Shown here piece by piece: positions 28,468-32,116 of a stretch of 32,116 nt of DNA. The translations under genes and the position numbers were made by a program. The notes beneath the pieces were generated by a model that saw only the letters and a list, made by a program, of their open reading frames with translations, had not been told where the DNA came from and made no database searches. The DNA lies in assembly GCA_012517815.1 (NCBI GenBank), contig JAAYUF010000027.1:1-32116 (forward strand). The letters are read 5' to 3'. The stretch's first letter is position 1; each line of letters opens with the position of its first letter. The DNA comes from Clostridiales bacterium (GTDB taxonomy: Bacteria; Bacillota; Clostridia; Christensenellales; Aristaeellaceae).

Positions 28468-30129
28468 ATGTACAACCAGGGCTATCGACCCCCCAACCAG
28501 ACGGCGGCCTCCCAGACGCAGACCGATCCCCGGTTTTACCCGACCGGGTACGGCGCGGGTTACCCGACGGACGGCACGCTGCCCGGCGCGCCGGCGACAG
28601 CCCGTGGGAAACGCAGCCCGACGCCTCGCGGCGGCCGCGGCGCTGCGCCCGGCGGCGGGGGCAAGGCCGACGGCCCGAAGAAGCGCAGCCTGAAATGGCA
28701 GCTCATCAAGGTGCTGCTGGTGCTTGTGGTGCTTGTTGCGAGTGGCGTTGGTATCTATTTTTGGAAAACAAGAGCAGACGTTCAACCTTATACTTCCGTG
28801 TTTCTGGACAATGTGTCGGTGGACGGCATCTCCCTGGCCGGCATGACGTGGGAGGAAGGCGAGAACGCCGTGCGGCGCCAGATCAGCGAAAAGCTGGGCG
28901 CGTGGTACGTGCGGCTGAGAAACACCGCCGGGGAATACAAGGATATCACCGCCTCGATGCTGGGCATCGACCGCGACCCCACGCAGGCGCTCAACGAGGC
29001 CTGGGCGGTCGGCCACGATACCAGCGCCGCCAACCGAAAGACCGTTTTCCAGCTGCGGGATGAAATCGCGGCCGCCAAAGCGACCACGCATGAGTTTTCA
29101 AGCGTTGAGCAAAGCGGCGACACATCCTCCATCGATACGATACTGGCCATGCTGGCGCAGGCCGCCTACGTCGCGCCGCAGGACGCGGCCGTGGTTTCCT
29201 TCGACCCGGACAACACCAACCAGCCCTTCACCTTCCGGCGCGAGGTCGTGGGCAAGAAGCTGGACGTGGACGCGATCAAGGCGGAAATCATCCAAATGGT
29301 GGAAACCTTCACCAGCGGCGAGGTGCTGGTGCAGCCGGTGGACGTGCAGCCCGCGGTGACGCTTTCCAGCCTGCAAAAGCACTACGCGCTGCGCTTCCGT
29401 GCCGTTACGCCGATTGATACCCACTCCACCGAGGAGCGCAACAACAACATCCGCGTGGCCTTTTCCAAGATCAACGGGCTGGTGCTCAACGACGGGGACA
29501 AGTTCTCCTTCAACAACATCGTCGGCCGCCGCACGCAGGCTAACGGCTTCTACCAGGCGTTTGAGTACAGCTACGGCGAGCTGACGCCCGGCTGGGGCGG
29601 CGGCGTCTGTCAGGCAAGCACCACGGTATACCTGGCGGTGGTGCAGGCGGGCATGAAGATTGTGGACCACACCTCGCACTCCACGTCGGTCTCCTACACC
29701 GACATGGGCAAGGACGCCACCGTGAGCGATACGCGCGGGCACGAGATCGACTTCGTGTTCCGCAACAACAGCGGCAGCAAGATTTTCCTGGCCGCGCACG
29801 TGATCACCGATCCCTCCAATAAGAAGCGCTACCTGTGCGAGGTGCGGGTGTACGGCGACGATCTGGGCGGTACCCGCTACGAGCTGGAAACCGAGATCGT
29901 GGAAAAGCTGCCCATGCCCACCGAGCCCGAGTACATCGAGGATACGAAGGCCAAGTACGTGACCTTCACCGACGAGGAAAAGGTCGTGATCGAGGCCAGC
30001 GAGGGCTATGTGGTGGATACCTACCTGTGCACCGTGACCGACGGCGTGCAGACGGCGCGCACCAAGATCGCCCGGAGCACCTACAAAAACCGCGCGGCGC
30101 GCATCTATGTGGGCGTAACCCCGCGCTAG
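28468..30129 (+). CDS. membrane-anchored VanW family protein
   Basis: This 553-residue protein has a 75-residue cytoplasmic N-terminus rich in Pro, Gly and Arg, one membrane helix (about 77-99) and a large extracytoplasmic part. After the helix, VFLDNVSVDGISLAGMTWEE is typical of the putative peptidoglycan-binding domain that precedes VanW. The VanW domain has NNNIRVAFSKINGLVLNDGDKFSFNNIVG at about 325-353 and the hallmark GWGGGVCQASTTVY at about 375-388. The C-terminal 120 residues are a beta-rich extension. The family lies at the cell envelope; a wall-related role is inference. AAGGAG precedes the ATG, and a clear terminator follows the gene. Confidence 0.92.
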   Translation: MYNQGYRPPNQTAASQTQTDPRFYPTGYGAGYPTDGTLPGAPATARGKRSPTPRGGRGAAPGGGGKADGPKKRSLKWQLIKVLLVLVVLVASGVGIYFWKTRADVQPYTSVFLDNVSVDGISLAGMTWEEGENAVRRQISEKLGAWYVRLRNTAGEYKDITASMLGIDRDPTQALNEAWAVGHDTSAANRKTVFQLRDEIAAAKATTHEFSSVEQSGDTSSIDTILAMLAQAAYVAPQDAAVVSFDPDNTNQPFTFRREVVGKKLDVDAIKAEIIQMVETFTSGEVLVQPVDVQPAVTLSSLQKHYALRFRAVTPIDTHSTEERNNNIRVAFSKINGLVLNDGDKFSFNNIVGRRTQANGFYQAFEYSYGELTPGWGGGVCQASTTVYLAVVQAGMKIVDHTSHSTSVSYTDMGKDATVSDTRGHEIDFVFRNNSGSKIFLAAHVITDPSNKKRYLCEVRVYGDDLGGTRYELETEIVEKLPMPTEPEYIEDTKAKYVTFTDEEKVVIEASEGYVVDTYLCTVTDGVQTARTKIARSTYKNRAARIYVGVTPR

Positions 30130-30161
30130 GCGGTTGCGCGTCGGCCCTGACCAACCAAAAC

Positions 30162-30196
30162 GGCCCCCGACCGGTTTTTGCCGGAAGGGGGCCTTT
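30162..30196 (+). terminator. intrinsic terminator of the VanW gene
   Basis: GGCCCCC (30162-30168) pairs with GGGGGCC (30187-30193), with an inner CCGG/CCGG stem around a T-rich loop and a two-base internal mismatch. Three T residues follow. It lies about 35 bp after the stop codon. Confidence 0.7.
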
Positions 30197-30514
30197 GCGC
30201 GCCCGGCCGGGGATCGCCGTGTCCGCAAAGCGGGGCAGGGCCCTCCGGTTGCAGATCATGAACGACTCCCCCTCGGGGCGAATTTGCGCCGCGGCTTTGC
30301 CGCCAAAGCCAGACGCGGCCCGCCGCGCCTTCGCTTCCGCTCCGGGCCCCAGCCCATGAACGCTCGTGCGCTTCGATGCCTTCATGACATGAAATCGAAG
30401 CGATGGGGCCCGGGCGCGCGACCGTCCGCGTTCGCGGGCTTCCGTCGGCCGTCGCCGGGGCTTGCCCGCGTCGCCGGATGCCGCGGGCCGATCGGCCGCA
30501 AGCCGCCGGGCGGC
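30197..30514. other. gene-free region between convergent genes
   Basis: This is GC-rich DNA between the VanW terminator and the end of the minus-strand TtcA-like gene. I see no gene and no T-tailed terminator for the minus-strand gene. Confidence 0.5.
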
Positions 30515-31273
30515 CTACTCTTCCTCTTCCTCCGGGATCGCCCGGGCCGCCGCGGCGCGCGGCTCCTTTTCCCAGAGGCTGTACTGCGCGTCGTTCTTGA
30601 GTGCGGAAAGCATGGTTTCCTGTAAATGCGGGTAACGGCGCGCCAGCTCGGCGAGCAGCTCCTTCATCTCCTGTCGCTTGGTGTGCCCGTTGGCCGGGCA
30701 TGGATTGTGCAGCACCGGAAGGTTCAGCTTGCGCTGCATATGCACGACATCCTTCTCAGGCAGGTAGATCATCGGGCGGATCACGGTCACGCCCGTGCGG
30801 CTCATGTAGGTTTTCGGGTGGAAGGTGTGGATGCGTCCCTCGTAGATCAGGCTCATGAGGAACGTCTCCAGCGCGTCCTCGCGGTGGTGGCCCAGCGCCA
30901 GCTTGTTGCAGCCCAGCGCCTTTGTCATGTCGCACAGCATCGCGCGGCGCATCTTGGCGCACAGCGGGCAGGGGCTGCGGTCGCTGCGCAGTTCAAAGAG
31001 GATCTGGTACAGGTCGGTATAGCGCACGGTGAGGGGCACGTCCAGTTCCCGGGCGAACGCCTCGATCGCCGACGTGTCCGGCGCGGTCGGCCCCGCCGTG
31101 AGCATGACGGCCTGGAGCGAAAAATCCTGTCGGACGCGGCGGTGCAGCGAAAGCGCGTACAGCAACAGGAGACTGTCCTTCCCGCCGCTGACGCCCACGG
31201 CGACGCGGTCGCCCGGGTCGATCAGCCGGTAGTCCTGGTCGGCGCGGCGCACGCGCCCGAGGGTGGTTTTCAT
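30515..31273 (-). CDS. TtcA-like tRNA 2-thiolation protein
   Basis: This 252-residue protein belongs to the TtcA branch of adenylating PP-loop enzymes, which activate a tRNA base with ATP and insert sulfur. The PP-loop SGGKDS is at about 29-34. Cys102 and Cys105 in CPLC plus Cys192 in NPCPANG are spaced as the three ligands of the iron-sulfur cluster. GHHREDALETFLM at about 128-140 is the conserved region next to the active site, and RPMIYLPEKDV is also typical. The C-terminus ends in a run of five Glu, an odd but probably harmless tail. GGAGG lies 8 nt before the ATG at 31273. In TtcA itself the product is 2-thiocytidine at tRNA position 32; whether this homologue does the same is inferred. 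Confidence 0.88.
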   Translation of the reverse strand: MKTTLGRVRRADQDYRLIDPGDRVAVGVSGGKDSLLLLYALSLHRRVRQDFSLQAVMLTAGPTAPDTSAIEAFARELDVPLTVRYTDLYQILFELRSDRSPCPLCAKMRRAMLCDMTKALGCNKLALGHHREDALETFLMSLIYEGRIHTFHPKTYMSRTGVTVIRPMIYLPEKDVVHMQRKLNLPVLHNPCPANGHTKRQEMKELLAELARRYPHLQETMLSALKNDAQYSLWEKEPRAAAARAIPEEEEE

Positions 31274-31481
31274 GGGGTATCCTCCGTGATACGATTTCCC
31301 GTCCTGAACGCCTGCCTCTCACGGCGCTTTTCGCCCGGGGCCTCGGCTCGCAAGCCCGACGAAGCCTCCGCCAGGCCTTCGCCTCTGTTCCCCGTCCTAA
31401 AAGTCGAGCGCTGGTGAGCTTTCACGCTTCCTGAATGGAAATCGCAGGATTGTAGGCGCGGCGCACGCCGCCGCCGGACAG

Positions 31482-31538
31482 AAAACCGCCCCGCGCCCCC
31501 GCGCGGCGGCTCGCCGCAAGGGGGATGGCGCGGGGCGG
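31482..31538 (-). terminator. intrinsic terminator of the aldolase gene
   Basis: CCGCCCCGCGCC (31486-31497) and GGCGCGGGGCGG (31527-31538) form a perfect 12-bp stem. On the minus strand it is followed by TTTT (31482-31485). The 29-nt loop is itself GC-rich and can form a nested stem. It lies just after the aldolase stop codon. Confidence 0.8.
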
Positions 31539-31559
31539 AACGAAGCCGGGCCGAAGAGA

Positions 31560-32116
31560 TCAGGCTTTGCCGCTGCAGCCCAGTACGTTGATGATCTTAT
31601 GCCGCACCATGGAACGGATGCCGTCGCGGGCGTCCGTCAGGTACTGGCGCGGATCGAAATGGTCGGGATGCTCCGCGAAATGCTTGCGCACCTCGGCGGT
31701 GAACGCAAGGCGCAGGTCGCTGTCGATGTTGATCTTGCACACGGCCATGCTGGCGGCCTGGCGCAGCATTTTTTCGGGCACGCCCTGCGCGCCGGGCATC
31801 ACCCCGCCGTAGAGGTTGATCATCTCCACATACTCGGGGATGACGCTGCTGGCGCCGTGCAGCACGATGGGGAAGCCCGGCAGACGCCTGCCGACCTCCT
31901 CCAGAATATCGAAGCGCAGCTTGGGCTCGCCCTTGAACTTGAACGCGCCGTGGCTGGTGCCGATGGCGATGGCCAGGCTGTCGCAGCCGGTGCGCTTGAC
32001 GAATTCCTCCACCTCGTCGGGGTGGGTGTAGGAGCTGTCCTCGGCAGAGACGCTGACTTCGTCCTCCACGCCGGCCAGCCGGCCCAGCTCGGCTTCGACG
32101 GTCACGTAGTTTTGCC
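31560..32116 (-). CDS. fba: class II fructose-bisphosphate aldolase, 5' end outside window
   Basis: These are the C-terminal 184 or so residues of a class II (zinc-dependent) fructose-bisphosphate aldolase, which splits fructose 1,6-bisphosphate into two triose phosphates in glycolysis. Visible are VTVEAELGRLAGVEDEVS, the THPDEVEEFVKRTGCDSLAIAIGTSHG segment (phosphate- and metal-site region), FPIVLHGASSV with a metal-ligand His, and CKINIDSDLRLAF with the Asn/Asp of the active site. The ending RHKIINVLGCSGKA is typical of clostridial enzymes. The gene enters from the right edge, so its start and promoter are not visible. It ends before a strong terminator. Confidence 0.93.
   Translation of the reverse strand, partial: QNYVTVEAELGRLAGVEDEVSVSAEDSSYTHPDEVEEFVKRTGCDSLAIAIGTSHGAFKFKGEPKLRFDILEEVGRRLPGFPIVLHGASSVIPEYVEMINLYGGVMPGAQGVPEKMLRQAASMAVCKINIDSDLRLAFTAEVRKHFAEHPDHFDPRQYLTDARDGIRSMVRHKIINVLGCSGKA

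Overview
The window comes from a GC-rich, low-coding-density bacterial chromosome. It is most likely a gut-type member of the Clostridia (Bacillota). The gene content supports this: two VanW-domain cell-surface proteins, a DUF6273-type secreted protein, a cytidylate-kinase-like protein, a radA / PIN-TRAM membrane protein pair, consensus sigma-A promoters (TTGACA-17-TATAAT) and strong GGAGG ribosome binding sites. No rRNA, tRNA, CRISPR array, insertion sequence or prophage gene was recognised. The taxonomic call is inference from gene families and style, not from a marker search.

Left part (1-3111): about 1 kb without a gene but with a cluster of hairpins, then a secreted SH3/VanW protein on the minus strand with its own consensus promoter, then another repeat-bearing gene-free stretch.

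Sugar locus (3112-15291): this is the most coherent block. A LacI-family regulator and a PfkB/ribokinase-type kinase are divergently transcribed from an AT-rich intergenic region. Facing them is a long minus-strand operon, read from right to left: sugar-binding protein, DUF2291 protein, RbsA-type ATPase, RbsC-type permease, transketolase N-terminal half, transketolase C-terminal half, FGGY kinase, and an L-fucose/L-arabinose-isomerase-family protein. The parts suggest import of a sugar, aldose-ketose isomerisation, phosphorylation and transketolase cleavage. A near-identical AACGTTT motif sits at both the kinase promoter and the operon promoter, which suggests that the LacI protein controls both. 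The substrate cannot be read from the sequence.

Middle (15292-24436): repeat-bearing gene-free DNA, uvrC (plus), a secreted DUF6273-like protein (minus), radA starting at TTG after an unusually long leader, a PIN/TRAM membrane protein in operon with radA, an array of 37-bp and about 85-bp tandem repeats, and a cytidylate-kinase-like gene.

Right part (24437-32116): ftsH (TTG start) translationally coupled to a PHP-domain phosphoesterase, a second VanW protein with a membrane anchor and a clear terminator, a TtcA-like tRNA thiolation enzyme (minus), and the 3' part of a class II fructose-bisphosphate aldolase gene that runs off the window. Much of the gene-free DNA is so GC-rich that spurious frames stay open for hundreds of bases. 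I treated these as non-coding.
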